Shown here: positions 19,798 through 31,090 of the stretch, one piece after another
How positions within the stretch are numbered: position 1 is the first letter of the stretch
Layout: the number at the start of each line of letters is the position of its first letter
Assembly (NCBI GenBank): GCA_027886185.1
Contig: WOAB01000188.1
Location: forward strand, 1,550,001-1,614,000
Direction of reading: 5' to 3'
Length of the DNA: 64,000 nucleotides
Source: Rheum nobile
Taxonomy: Eukaryota; Streptophyta; Magnoliopsida; Caryophyllales; Polygonaceae
Notes under the pieces: generated by a model
Told to the model about the DNA's origin: nothing
Databases searched by the model: none
Seen by the model: the letters and a program-made list of their open reading frames with translations, nothing else
Made by a program: the position numbers and the translations under genes

Positions 19798-22095
19798 ATG
19801 TCTTATATAGGAAGTCCACCACATGGAGGGTCCGAACCAATGGCACCTGATTTGTTCAACATGCTCAAGGCCATGTCGGACAACATTGCTATCTTGTCTA
19901 ATCGGATGGTAGCATTGGAGACAAGAGTGCCCAAGCCCGCAGCCGTGCCCCAAGAGACGCGCCGAGTGCCCATAGCCACCAACTTCCCCCGGCGTAGAGA
20001 TAAGCCTAATGCTCCTAACCATTATAATGAATTTCAGGAAATGCCAAGGCGTGCCTATCATGAGGAGCCAATGCGAGCCTATGAAGATGAAGAATGGGAG
20101 CAAGTGCCACATCGAGGCTACCAAGCAAGGAGAGGCCGAGAGCAAAAGCAAAATGGAGTTGACAAGGTCAAGTTGAAGATTCCCTCTTTTGAAGGCCAAG
20201 GTGATTCATATGTCTACATGGAATGGGAGGCCAAGATTGAACAAATATGGAGTTGTCACCACTTTCCCGAGCATAAAAAGGTACAACTTGCCACCCTTGA
20301 ATTCAATGGTTATGCACTAATATGGTGGGATAATCTTGTGAAAGAAAGGAGAAGAACCTTAGATGCACCTGTGACAACTTGGAATCAAATGAAGGCCTTG
20401 ATGAGAGCTCGCTTTGTGCCTCGACACTACACACAATTGCTACCCTTAGCCAACAAAATTGAAAGACAAACTAAGCTTAGGAACCAAGGAGGAAGAAGTT
20501 CAAGTGGTAGCCAAAACCGAGGCTATCATCCTCATATGGAGCAAGGAGAGCCAAGGAGGAGTGCTCAGCCAATCCCCTCCCCTCCAAGCCTATGGCCACC
20601 AACCGTGACTCCTAAAGGTCCCAAAGAGAGTGATGAAGAGCTCAAGGACAAATCAAATCAACCTTCCACTCTAATGGGAGAGGAGTTCAAGCCAATAAGA
20701 AAAGAGGAGGAAATTGAAGCACCTACTACAAGTGGCAATCGATTGCCCATCATTGTGCGTAGTTCATTCAATTCCTTGGCTACTCCATGGATGGACCGGT
20801 ACCACATGGTTCCTTCAAGCTTGCCTTTCCTACCCCATGAAGAGGTTGAAGCCAAGAAATCAATTTTCAACCAAGAGACAAAGGATGTGCCAATGGAGAC
20901 TAATGCAAGGGAAGTACCTCTTATCTCCACCTTTCCAATTCCATCTCTTGAGTTTGCAAATGAGAATGTCATTCCATATAGGACAATACACATGAAGAAA
21001 TCAGTCCTCGCATGTAAAACTAGATATTCTTCTGTGCATCAAAGTTCTTTAGCACAATACATGTCTTGTGGAATGCACCTTGTTCATAATATGATCTTTA
21101 TGTCCATACATGTGTGTTATATTGATCCTTGCGTCACTAAGCATGTACATCGGTCTAGGAAGAAGAGTGGAATAATGTGTGCATGCTTGTTTGGATATCA
21201 TGTAGTCATTGGAAGATTTATGCTTAAATTCTTACAATTGTGTGCACATGATAGAGGACCTTATTTTTCCATTGTTGTTATGACTAAGCCCTCTAAGAAA
21301 GATGAATTCATTGCATACCCTAAACTCCATAATGCACCTTATGTGACTAACCCTTTTATTGACCAAGTTGTGGAGTTGTATGGAGTCTCTAGTGCTTTGA
21401 TTTCAGGCCAAGAAGTGAAGTGTGTGAGCTACTCAAAGTTGGAGTCCGGAGAAGTGCCCTTTGAACCAGGAGATCAAGACGTCCCACATGTGGCTGAATT
21501 GGTTCACCCTTTGCGGAAGGAAGACGAAGACATGGACATGCTTGATTCGAGGACGAATCCTTTCCAAGAAGGGGAGAATGATGCGGGAGCATCCGAGGCT
21601 TCACCCAAGTTGCACACAAAGAAAGATGGTTCACTCACAAGGGTTCGAGCCAAGCCATTGAGGAAGGGGATGGTCCACTCACAAAGGGCTCGAGCCAAGC
21701 GTATGCACGAGGAACTCGAGAACTTGGTTAGCCTTCACGTCTCAAGGGAGCCCACCCTCGTCGAGGACTTCACCGAGCCCATGCTACGGACCTTGGTGAC
21801 CTTTCAATCCAAGCGCGGGGGAACGAAGACCACCAACACCCACAACAATCATTTCGTTGAATTCCTTCCCGGAACTTTCAGCGACCCCTCAGTAAACGTG
21901 CCATATCTTCTGATTCCCAACTCCGATAACTCTCAAATTTTTAGAAGTGAAACTAGACTTCAAGATTTATCTCTGGGCGTTGGAATCACTCCATTCCGAT
22001 CAAGGAAGAGAGAGAACGGACCTTCTGAAGTTAGGCCAGAAATTGTCTCCGCGAAAGACGAAGGGTACAAGAAGCAAGCCAAGGCATGGCCCTGA
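19798..22095 (+). CDS. F1a polyprotein: Gag, catalytically dead integrase remnant and LTR-encoded tail
   Basis: 765 codons from ATG MSYIGSPPHGG, matching the F1b start. Residues about 120-215 are the Gag domain (FEGQGDSYVYMEWEAKIEQ, IWWDNLVKERRR, MKALMRARFVP), cut short after RFVP. Residues 216-405 are linker. Residues 412-548 align with the zinc and core regions of the P integrase without a large gap: SIVVMTKPSKKDEFI against SIFVVIDRFSKMAHFI, and VVELYGVSSALISGQE against VVKLHGIPRTIVSDRD. Both catalytic Asp positions are replaced and the Glu block is absent. Residues 552-559 recall the integrase tail (VPFEPGD). From about 594 the frame is inside the 3' LTR. Protease, RT and RNase H are absent. 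The frame has no stop, which is unusual for junk. Confidence 0.82.
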   Translation: MSYIGSPPHGGSEPMAPDLFNMLKAMSDNIAILSNRMVALETRVPKPAAVPQETRRVPIATNFPRRRDKPNAPNHYNEFQEMPRRAYHEEPMRAYEDEEWEQVPHRGYQARRGREQKQNGVDKVKLKIPSFEGQGDSYVYMEWEAKIEQIWSCHHFPEHKKVQLATLEFNGYALIWWDNLVKERRRTLDAPVTTWNQMKALMRARFVPRHYTQLLPLANKIERQTKLRNQGGRSSSGSQNRGYHPHMEQGEPRRSAQPIPSPPSLWPPTVTPKGPKESDEELKDKSNQPSTLMGEEFKPIRKEEEIEAPTTSGNRLPIIVRSSFNSLATPWMDRYHMVPSSLPFLPHEEVEAKKSIFNQETKDVPMETNAREVPLISTFPIPSLEFANENVIPYRTIHMKKSVLACKTRYSSVHQSSLAQYMSCGMHLVHNMIFMSIHVCYIDPCVTKHVHRSRKKSGIMCACLFGYHVVIGRFMLKFLQLCAHDRGPYFSIVVMTKPSKKDEFIAYPKLHNAPYVTNPFIDQVVELYGVSSALISGQEVKCVSYSKLESGEVPFEPGDQDVPHVAELVHPLRKEDEDMDMLDSRTNPFQEGENDAGASEASPKLHTKKDGSLTRVRAKPLRKGMVHSQRARAKRMHEELENLVSLHVSREPTLVEDFTEPMLRTLVTFQSKRGGTKTTNTHNNHFVEFLPGTFSDPSVNVPYLLIPNSDNSQIFRSETRLQDLSLGVGITPFRSRKRENGPSEVRPEIVSAKDEGYKKQAKAWP

Positions 22096-22726
22096 CTCGG
22101 CCCACAACTCGGCCGGGTCCAGGCCGAGTTGTTCTCAGAGAAGAATGTCGAGCCTGACTCGGTCCACAAACTCGGCCGGGTCAGGACCTTGTTTGGCCGA
22201 GTTTGTCCTTTTTTTAGCCCGTTTGTCTTGTTTTCTTGTTGGGCTTGTGTGGGCCGACTCCTTAGGGTATTTAAGACCCTTTTGCTTGTCTTTGTAAGAC
22301 AACTTTTCAGCCATGATATTTTCTTTAAGCATATGAAAGATGAGAGCTCCATGGGAGTGTTTCTCAAGGTGTTGATTCGAACTTGCTAGGTTGCTCTTGC
22401 GTTGTGTCAATTTCGTCTATGATCTTAGTGCTCCAAGGCTTCACTCGCCTCCTTCTCTTGCTCTTTGGACACGTCCATCGTTGTGGGAGATTGTAGAAGG
22501 AAAGGTCATTTGTGCACATTGGGTTGGTTATTGGCGACATTGTTTACCAAGGGTCTCTCCATTGCATCTTTCGGTTGTTCCTATATCCTTGTTTATTTCT
22601 TTGTTTCCTATCATTTGCTAACTTGTTCTTGTTGTTCTTGGTGTTCTTGTTGTCTCTTTTCTATCTCCACCTTCAATCGAGTCCTTGGCGTCTATATCGG
22701 GCCACTCGCGGCTAATCCCCGCATCA
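21579..22726 (+). repeat. F1a 3' LTR, 1148 bp, uninterrupted
   Basis: TGATGCGGG..CCCGCATCA. It begins within the open frame and encodes the last about 170 residues of the polyprotein. The ACTCGG/CCGAGTT palindrome block lies at 22095-22206, followed by TATTTAAG (22268-22275). The next five bases, AAGAG, are the target duplication. Confidence 0.93.
22268..22275 (+). promoter_or_regulatory. TATA-like box of the F1a LTR
   Basis: TATTTAAG, also at 6474-6481 in the 5' LTR. The equivalent in P is 5712-5719 and in F1b 53883-53890 and 58155-58162. Its constant place about two thirds into the LTR, after the palindrome cluster, suggests the RNA start lies shortly downstream. No experimental start is known. 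Confidence 0.55.
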
Positions 22727-22731
22727 AAGAG

Positions 22732-23820
22732 TTTATCTCCCCTAGGCCGCCACTATCTTCTATCAACTCAAAGCTTCTAAATCTTCACATATCTTCCTCT
22801 CAATCTCACATTCCTACAAAGCAAATCATTCACCACTTTGGAACCAAGTTCGTCCTTGATGAGAAACAACCCTCCAAAGGTGAGGTTTTGCTCCTCTAGA
22901 AGCTAGATCTAGACCAAGGGAGCCTCCTTCTCCTTCCTAAATATGGGAACCTTGCAAATGATGCTTGAATGAGGTGTTGGACCGTCGGAAACCAAGGGGG
23001 AAGTCGTCGGACTGAGGTTGGACTGGCCGGAGCTTGAAAGGGGAGGGGCGACGCCGGCGTGAGACCAAGGGAACCTCCCTTGGAGGTTCCTTGACCGAGA
23101 TGTAACTTGAACCGATTTGATGCTTGTGGATTTGAGTGAGAGATTGTGAAGAGAAGAGTGTTTGAGAGAGTTTGAGTTGATAGAATTAATTGGATGCCTT
23201 AGGGGAGGATTCCTCTACCCAAGGTAATATTCCAATTCTATATCTTCAACTAAAGTGCCAAGGGAAGGCTTAAATAGTCTAGGGTTTTTGGGAGTGGGCT
23301 AGGAGCCATAGGCACATGGGTCCACACGCACATCCACTAGATAAATACCCTAATCATCCAAAAATAAAAGACACTAACATAACTTAATTGCCAAAAAGGG
23401 AAAAGGGATAAAAGCCATAAATGCTTGGATAGGAACGCGCGCTTGAATGCCTTGGAGTCGAAGCATCGGATGCTTGATTGTCGTGGCATTTGAAGCGACG
23501 GCGTTTTGGCTACTCCGAGAAGGGTCGGGCTCGGGCCTTCATCCCCGGGCCTTGAGTGTCCATGTTGATGGGTGTTTGGCACTCATCAGTCCTAGCCAAG
23601 GAACCTCTAAGAGAGGTTCCCTTGGCCGTGAAACCAAGAACCGCCGGCTCTCTCTCGCTCGCCGTCGGTTGTGGTTCTCCTCAGCAACCCCTCGACCCAA
23701 GCCACCTCTCAAGCTCCATTTGAAGAACCAACAAGCATAGGAAGGAGAAGAAGGCTAGCTTGGACACGATCTAGCCCTCATAGAGAAGAAAGGTCCCATT
23801 GGTGACCTTGATTCTCATCA
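22732..23820 (+). repeat. P 3' LTR, remaining segments around an inverted solo LTR
   Basis: 22732-22856 and 23594-23820 continue the P LTR after F1a; the middle is the inverted solo LTR. The end ATTCTCATCA at 23820 parallels the end of the solo copy. A palindromic GGAACCTC..GAGGTTCC pair lies at 23596-23620. Summed LTR length is about 786 bp. Confidence 0.82.
22857..23588 (-). mobile_element. Solo LTR of the P family, inverted, inside the P LTR
   Basis: 732 bp, minus-strand ends TGATGAGTGCC and TTTCTCATCA, with TSD GTCCT at 22852-22856 and 23589-23593. It is left over after LTR-LTR recombination of a full element that had inserted into a relative's LTR in the opposite orientation. It carries the same palindromic GGAACCTCC..GGAGGTTCC sequence (about 23069-23092) and an LTR-encoded tail. 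Confidence 0.92.
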
Positions 23821-24036
23821 TAACTAGAGCATACTTAAAGTCTTCCGATGTAATTCCAATATTGTCTTGTAAAACTAGTATCCTCAATTCACAAGAAGTG
23901 TTTTTAATAAGGGTTGAGTTGTATTTCTTCCAAAAGGCATTCGCTATTATTATAAATGTATTTATTTACGTATAAATTGTTTGGATTAAGCGTTGGAAGA
24001 CTTTGGACATTAATAAGGTCGCTGGCGTGTGGCACT
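23821..24036 (+). repeat. T-family LTR fragment (host of P and T)
   Basis: About 216 bases resembling the last part of the T LTR (compare 41985-42170): AAGTCTTCCG, then GACTTTGGAC, then CTGGCGTGTGGCACT. It is cut at 24036 by T itself. The continuation expected after GGCACT (ACCGACGTAAGTCGGGG) should lie beyond T, outside the window. It is the outermost, oldest layer visible. Confidence 0.68.
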
Positions 24037-26538
24037 TGTAATATCCCACTTAAATTATAAGGGTAAAATAGTAATTTTAATTTGATAAAAATAATAGTTA
24101 AGAAATTTATTTTATTTCTTTTAGAGGAGTAATTTTAATTTTCATTAACTTAAGTTCGAAAGTTAGTTAAAGATAATTTTGTACCAATTATCAAATGGGA
24201 TACACTAATATGGTGTAGAAATAAATAAATAAGTATAATAATATTTGTAGATTTAGAATTTTAAATATAATAATATACGGTATATAAGAATTATTATTCG
24301 TATCCATGAAGGGATAAGATAATAAATACCCTAAGTAATGAACGGTCTAAATTATGATTAACCATATGTTAATTATATTTTAAATATAGTTATCAAATTT
24401 TAATGCTTGAATCAATTTAACAAAGTGTTAAAATAGGTTAAGTATGGTTAAAATTATAAGAAAGGGTAACTTAAGCATTATTGAACCTAAGTTAATTTTT
24501 TTCACATAATAATTTTGGATTAAAATATTATTATGAACTTAGAATAATAAAATAAATAAGTTTCGGTAATTTTTATAATTTTGAAAAGTTATTTGAGGGC
24601 ATTTTTGCCACAACTCGTAAATAGCCTAAAATAGGGGGCCCTGATCGTAATTACTGGAAAGTGCTTCTTCTTCCCCAGCCAACAACCACCATTTTCACGT
24701 GAAGCTTTCAAGCTCTTCCATGGCGGAATCGAGCCAAAATTTCGACGTTTTCTCCAAACGAATCCATGGGCCTTAAAGCATAGCCTACTACGAATCTAAT
24801 CCCCCTAAAAATCATGATTTAAAATAACCCCATTTGATAGAATTTTTAAATCTAATTCGAACAGTCCGGGTAATCAAAATATGGGGGAAATTCAAAATTC
24901 GTACATGTTTTAGCGCCATTCTTCAAATTGAGTCTTGGGAATTTTAGTTAAGATTGTGTCCTCCAATAGCCCCTTAAAATACAGATTCAATTTCCCCCAA
25001 ATCACTCGAATTTGCTCAAGAAAGGAAAGTGTATACACGGACGCGTCATTTGATTTAGCTGAGGAAATTCGATCCAATTCTCGATTCGAGCCAAATCAAG
25101 CACGATTGTGTAGATCTCTTGAAGAGCAATCCATACACTATAAATAGAGCCTCAACCATTGGGATTTAGGCTTCCAATTTCATCAATCTTCCTCACGAAC
25201 CCTAAGAGTCTCAAACCTCTGTTCTTGAGTAAAATTCGAGTACATTGAAGCTTCATTATTGCAATTTCCTACACCCTTAGCTTCGTCTCTTTGTCCCCTT
25301 AAAAATCCCTCTTGCCCCGACGTCGGAGATCAACCGCCGAGCCCGAATTTTGATCATTTCCGACGAAGTGCAACCGCGAATCAGGGGTGGAAATTGGTTG
25401 GTAAAATTCACGATTTGGGTTTTGTTTAATTTAATTAATCTAGATTAGTGAAAAATATGTTAGGATTAATTTGATTTTATGAATATTAAAATTAAATTAA
25501 TTATTATTTTTATAATATTATCTTATATCATGAGTGAGTAAATTATGACTCATCATCACGATAATATTTTGAGTTCGAAAATTTTAGCATTATAAATAAA
25601 TTATTGATCAATTTTTTTATGATATTATTATTTAGAATATACTACTAATTAATTTTTAGAATCGTATAAATAATCGTTCTATAAAATAGCCTTGAAATTG
25701 ATTTATTTATTAGTTAAATAAATTCAATTAAAAATTGAGACATTGTATCCTTCAAATTGTGTTATTGAATAAATTATCTAATATAATTTATTTATTGTGT
25801 ATGATTTGGGTACATCTCGGATTGGCCTTTGAACGGAATCAACATAAGAGGTTAAGTGCTAAGTCAAGCAATCGCTCTTGTTACGCCGTTCAATTTTCTA
25901 CGCGATTCAAGGCAAGTGGTGGTTCGCTCTTGCCATTTCATTTTTTTCTTTTGACCGACAATTAATATTAAATCAATTGGATAATTTCTAAAACCTAATT
26001 AATGTTTGGGAACACTTGTGTGCCTTAAATAATTTTGTATCTAGGTTGATAGTTATTATTGATATATATAGTTAAATATAGGTATATAAGATTAATGTTG
26101 TTATCGTCGTAATGACGATATTGTGTGTGGACTTTGTTTGTGATGTATGGACTTTAATAGTCGTGTGTGTCAGGGATGTTATGTCATTGCGAGACATAAT
26201 GATCTCTTTATAACTCGGTATTAGTCGGAATAATTCCCTAATACTTTTAAAGTCATGAGCATTGTTTCTTATCCACACGTTAAGGATAAGAGGTGTTTAA
26301 GCACCTTGCTAGTGCAATTGGGTTGGACGTAATGTCGCCCTGTGTTGTTCTCGTTTTATTCGAAATTGTATTAAAATCATTAAGAATAATTATGGTGTCT
26401 TGTGTGTCAGGGATGTTATGACCTTGCGAGGCATAATGATCTTTTTATAACTCGGTATTAGTCCGAATAATTTCATAATACTTTTAAGGTCATGACCATT
26501 GCTTCTTACCCACCCGTTAATGATAAGAGGTGTTTAAG
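24037..26538 (+). repeat. T 5' LTR, first part
   Basis: 2.5 kb, nearly identical to 36543-39064. TATA-like CTATAAATAG at 25138-25147. An internal direct repeat of about 136 bases occurs twice (26163-26298, 26402-26538), each starting GTGTGTCAGGGATGTTATG and ending GAGGTGTTTAAG. F5 is inserted at the end of the second copy (TSD TTAAG, 26534-26538). Confidence 0.85.
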
Positions 26539-27014
26539 TGTAATATCCCTCATTTTATAAGGATATTTTGGAATTTTTCCAACTCCTGTATTACAAGTCG
26601 GATTAATTTTAGAGAGGTTCGGAAATTCTATAAATTGTTTGATCTCTGTAATATTTTTCTGAGTAATATAAAATACAGTTGACGTATGTTCAAGGTTAAA
26701 TAGTCATTCGTGTACGAATATATTTAATCCGGGGTTAAGATATTTAACCCAAGATTTAAAACGGACAAGAGGGTGAAAAATGGCCTTGACCGCACCCCAC
26801 GGTCAAGTGGCCGCACCCGCGGCGAAGGCCAAATTTGGAGGCGACAACAGAGTCGCCACCGCACCCCGCGGTGCAAGCCATCTTCGTCGCGATAAGATTT
26901 CTGAAAATCTTATCCTTGGCCGAGCAAGTTGCTCCACTTGTTGTTCCCTTGTTCCTTGCTGGTCTCCTTGTTGGTCTCCTTGCTTGTCCCCTCTGAGGAA
27001 GCTCACTGATGGGC

Positions 27015-27022
27015 TATAAAAG
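27015..27022 (+). promoter_or_regulatory. TATA box of the F5 LTR
   Basis: TATAAAAG within GGGCTATAAAAGGGGG. The same box is at 39529-39536 in the right LTR, and on the minus strand near 29066-29073 in the inverted solo LTR. It is a strong plant TATA match about 140 bases after the CCGCGG palindromes. Confidence 0.68.
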
Positions 27023-27177
27023 GGGGTTGAATTCAGAAGTCAAAGGGCACTTCACCTTCCTCCTCTGAATTTCTCCATTGTTGTTCAAGCTTTTGAGCTT
27101 GGTGTGAGAAGGTGATCGAGATACCTTTGAGTGATAAAAAGGTACTCCTAAGTGGTATTCAAAGGCCTAAGGTGTTG

Positions 27178-29515
27178 TGTAACACCCCTAAATTTTCTTC
27201 ATTTGAAAGTATTACTGCCAGTGACCTCGGATATAACATCCCGAAGTCACCCCAGGCTTTTCCAAACGATATAACCATCAACCACAGTTATAATACCAAA
27301 TATCATAACTTTTATTAAACCGAAGTCTCGGAAATACAACAATTTCCAAATACAACAAAATACAAAATCAAAATAATTACAGCGGAAGTCTTAATGTCAA
27401 ACACAAATAACACAGCGGAAGTCTTTTAAACAAAGCGACAAAATAACTTGTCAAAACACCGTTCATCTTCATAGTCGTTCTAGCCTTCACGGAATAGCAA
27501 CATACCTGATGTGCCGAATCGAACGGATGACACCAGCCAACCATGCAAGGGAATAATTACGGTTGGTCAGTCTAATGAAAGACTACGCAAGGGTACAAAG
27601 CATAGTGGTTCGAAGTAGTCATATTAGGTTAGACTCATCGTCTCTCGAATAAAAGTCGATCACGATAGTCAACCATCATACTCCTACTGGAATACATGAA
27701 AAGGTATGCACAAGAGAAGATTCTGGAGACCGAGTCTCACAGCAATCAATCCCAAAAGAAGACTCCAAATGAAATGAGCCTTATAGGAAACATGACAAAT
27801 GTTGGGGAACATTAATTAATTACACACAATCACAGAATCACAGTATCGCATTGAACGACTAAAAGTTAAGACGAGCTTTCCTAGATGCACTAGTGCCTAG
27901 CTGCACTACTCGCCCAAGGTATATTAATTGTGTGCAACAACGGCACTTATCTCATTTAATTCCAAAACGATCATCACGTTATAAGTTTTTAAATCTCCCC
28001 ACAAGAGATATCGGATCTCCTCACAAGAGATATCAGATCTCCTCACAAGAGATATCAGATCTCCTCACAAGAGATACCAGAGGGAATAAATCCCAAAAGA
28101 TTTGGCACTAGCTAAGTGCACCACCCTGAGTAAGGGCATGGTCATGACCTTAGAGAGTACTGGGGGAAAATCCACCAAGTACTAGTTATAAAGAAACAGC
28201 TAAACCCCCACAAGGTACATAGCGTTCCTACGAATACTCGTGCTAACTAAACAGTTCAACACATTAAATTCACGTCAAAGCCAACATGGCCCACATCATA
28301 AACATATATCTATACTAGCGTTGTTCTAACAGATATACAACCTAGTATAATATCATGTTTTAATCATATATATATATATATAACAGCGTTGTTCTATCAG
28401 ATATACAACCTATTATAACAACACTTCTTTTTATCAAATTATTTATCAAAACTGTTCCCAACATAAACGAGAAATCATCCCAAATTAATTAACAACAAAA
28501 CAATTGATAATTAATTGAAGTATGGAATGATGAGCAAGAGCGAACCGCCACTTCCTTAGATCCGACGAAAGCTTTAGCAAAGCTTAGAGACAACGGCTCC
28601 TGGGTCCAAAACAGGGACAGATCTGGAATAATAAATCCCTAAGAAACGACCCATAACAAGATCCTAACTTATATCCAATATCCACATAATTGAATCTAAA
28701 AGAATAGGAAAAGAATCAAAGGAATCGAGCCACGCCCCAAGCCAAACCACAAGAACACACAATCGGATAAGACTTGCCGCGGGTGCGGTGAGAGTCATAC
28801 CGCGGGGTGCGGTGGTCAGACAGTGGCGAAGCTTCGACAGAGCATCAATGGAGAACTTACCCAAAACCGATTTGTATGCTTCGATTTGTCTATGGTTTGA
28901 TCTTCCAACACCTTAAACCTTCAAATAACACTTGAGGTACCCTTCTCAACTCAAGAAAGCACTCGAAGGGAGCTCGGAACAGCTCAACAATGGCGAATTT
29001 CAGAGGGAAAAACAGAGGAGACATGGGAAGGAGATGAAGAGCTTCTTCATCCTCTGATACGACCCCTTTTATAGTCCAAATCCGAGTTTCCTCAAAGGGA
29101 ACAAGCAAGAGGACAACCGGGAACAAGGGGACAAGGAAAAGAGCCCACTTGGCCGTCCACTTGGCTGCTCAAACGGCCGTGTCAGACCGGCCTTATCGCG
29201 AAGACGACGACCCCTGTTTTCTGGCCCTTGCCGCGGGTGCGGTGGAGTCCTGCCGCGGGGTGCGGTGAAGGCTAAAATGCTTTCGTCTTATCCGATTCAC
29301 CTTGGGTTAAATTTCCTTAATCCCGGGTTAAATATATTCATACATTAACGACAAGTTAACCCCGAAAACACTTCAATTGTATTTTATATTACTCAGAAAA
29401 ATTTACAGAGCTCAAACATATTACAGAATGTCCGATCTTCTCTGAATTTAATCCATCTAGTAATACGGGAGTTGGAAAAATTCCAAATTATCCTTATAAA
29501 ATGAGGGATATTACA
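27178..29515 (-). mobile_element. Solo LTR of the F5 family, inverted, inside the F5 LTR
   Basis: 2338 bp, minus-strand ends TGTAATATCCCTC and GGGGTGTTACA, TSD TGTTG at 27173-27177 and 29516-29520. Removing it restores an F5 LTR of exactly the length of the right copy (2193 bp). It contains CCGCGGGTGCGG palindromes at about 28777-28815 and 29230-29268, and a 22-bp tandem repeat. Confidence 0.93.
28000..28085. repeat. 22-bp tandem repeat, four copies
   Basis: Four copies of a unit reading about GATCTCCTCACAAGAGATATC; each unit is itself partly self-complementary (GATCTC/GAGATATC). It is present only in the inverted solo copy, not in the surrounding F5 LTR, so it is a recent local expansion. 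Confidence 0.85.
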
Positions 29516-31078
29516 TGTTGGGAGATCAAACCAAGAACGAATCAAAGTCGAACGAATTGATTTGGGTGAGTTCTCCATCGAAAATCTGTCACGACCTTCG
29601 CCACTGTAACCTGGCCGCACCCGCGGCAGAGGCTCCACCGCACCCGCGGCGAGCCTTGTCCGAGTGTGTGTTCTTGAGTGTTTGGCTTGGGGCGAGGCTT
29701 GATTCCTTTGATTATTTTCCTATTCTTTTAGATTCAATTATGTAGATATTGAATCTAACTTAGGATTTCTTTATGGGTCGATCCGAAGGAATCTGTGTTG
29801 CCAGATTTGTCCCTGTTTCGAGCCCGGAAATCCCATCGTCGTCTTTAAGCTTCTGCGGATCTAAGGCAAGTGGCGGTTCGCTCTTGCTCATCATTCCATA
29901 TTTCAATTAATTATCAATTGTTTAGTTGTTAATTAATTTGGGATGATTTACTGATTTATTGTTCGTTGGGAACAGCTTTGTTAATAATTGATTAAAAGAT
30001 GATATTATAATAGGTTGTATATCTGCTAGAACAACGCTATTATAGATATAATTGATTAAAAGATGATATTATACTAGGTTGTATATCTGCTAGAACGACG
30101 CTAGTATAAATATATGTTTATGATGTTGGCTTGGATGTGGACTATTACTGTGTTGAACTGTTAGTTAGCACGAGTATTCGTAGGAACGCTTGGACTTTGA
30201 GAGGTCCATTCGTTTCTTTATAACTTGGCAAATAACAGGGCGATCAAGACCCTATGCCAAACTTTCTGGTCATGACCAACCGCGATGTGGATATAGAGGC
30301 TTGAACTCTGCGATGTGGATATAAAAGCTTATAACGTGATGTGAGTTTTGGAATTAAATTAGATAAGTGCTCTTGACGCACATAATTAATATACCTTTGG
30401 CGAGTAGTACAGCTAGGCGATAGTGCAGCTAGGAAAGCTCGTCTTAACTTTTAAATCGCTCGTATGCGATACTGTGATTCTGTGATTAATTAATGTTTCC
30501 CAACATTTGTCATATTTTCGATAAGACTCATTTCCTTGGGAGTCTTCTCTTCAGTGCATATCTTATTTGATACTCATTCAGGGAAAGTACCGGGTTATGT
30601 ATCGTTCCGTCGGTTTTTATTCGAGGGACAATGATAGTAAACGGTTACGATCTCTCGAACCACTCTGCTTTGTACCCCTTGCTTGGTCTTTCATTAGACT
30701 AACCAACCGTAATTGTTCTCTGCATGGTTGGCTGGTGTCATCCGTTCGATTCGGCACATCAGATAAATTACGGATCCGAGAAGGCTAGAACGACTATAAA
30801 GGCGAACGATGTTTTGTTGTTATTTTAAGACTTCCGCTGTGTTAATTATGTTTTGTATTTAAGACTTCCGCTGTAATAATTCTGATAATGTATTTTGATG
30901 TATTTGGAATTATGCTGTAATTCTGAGACTTGGTTTTAATGGAAGTTATGATATGTTGTATCATAACTATGGTTTAATGATTTATATCAACTGGAAAAGC
31001 CTTGGGTGACATCGGACAGTACGTCTGAGGTCACTGGCGGTAATACTATCAAGAGGTTATTTGGGGGTGTTACAGACT

Positions 31079-31090
31079 TGGTATCAGAGC
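31079..31090 (+). promoter_or_regulatory. F5 primer binding site (initiator tRNA-Met type)
   Basis: TGGTATCAGAGC, four bases after the LTR end, complementary to the initiator tRNA-Met 3' end. Confidence 0.9.

Larger units (their letters stand above)
5785..22726 (+). mobile_element. Element F1a: complete non-autonomous LTR retrotransposon, 16.9 kb with nested insertions
   Basis: Both ends are supported: LTRs TGATGCGGG..CCCGCATCA, TSD AAGAG at 5780-5784 and 22727-22731, and a PBS at 13630-13641. After removing A2 and the AT-rich element, the element proper is about 5.3 kb. It has one long ORF (19798-22095) and no protease, RT or RNase H. By eye the LTRs differ at roughly 18 sites plus one 9-bp indel over about 1.14 kb. 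F1b (53392-58611) is a second member of the family. Confidence 0.92.
3625..23820 (+). mobile_element. Element P: 3' half of a Ty3/gypsy retrotransposon, heavily interrupted
   Basis: P contributes an RT end, RNase H, integrase and a 3' LTR that resumes after each nested insertion: 3625-5784, 22732-22856 and 23594-23820. The LTR end ATTCTCATCA at 23820 was set by comparison with the inverted solo LTR at 22857-23588, which ends TTTCTCATCA on its own strand. P is inserted in a T-family LTR fragment (23821-24036). Its 5' half is left of M1, outside the window. Confidence 0.85.
26539..31074 (+). repeat. F5 left LTR, split by an inverted solo LTR
   Basis: 26539-27177 and 29521-31074. It starts TGTAATATCCCTC and ends GGGGGTGTTACA. 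Palindromic CCGCACCCGCGG-type sequences lie at about 26793-26878 (before the TATA box at 27015-27022) and at 29612-29655 (after it). A 36-bp GCGATGTGGATATA repeat occurs twice near 30270-30325. The end is followed by the PBS. Confidence 0.86.

Noticed and set aside
28384..31000. A host promoter or gene between repeats in the F5 region
   Set aside because: Every stretch here is explained by F5 LTR copies; the TATA boxes correspond in all copies and are LTR promoters.
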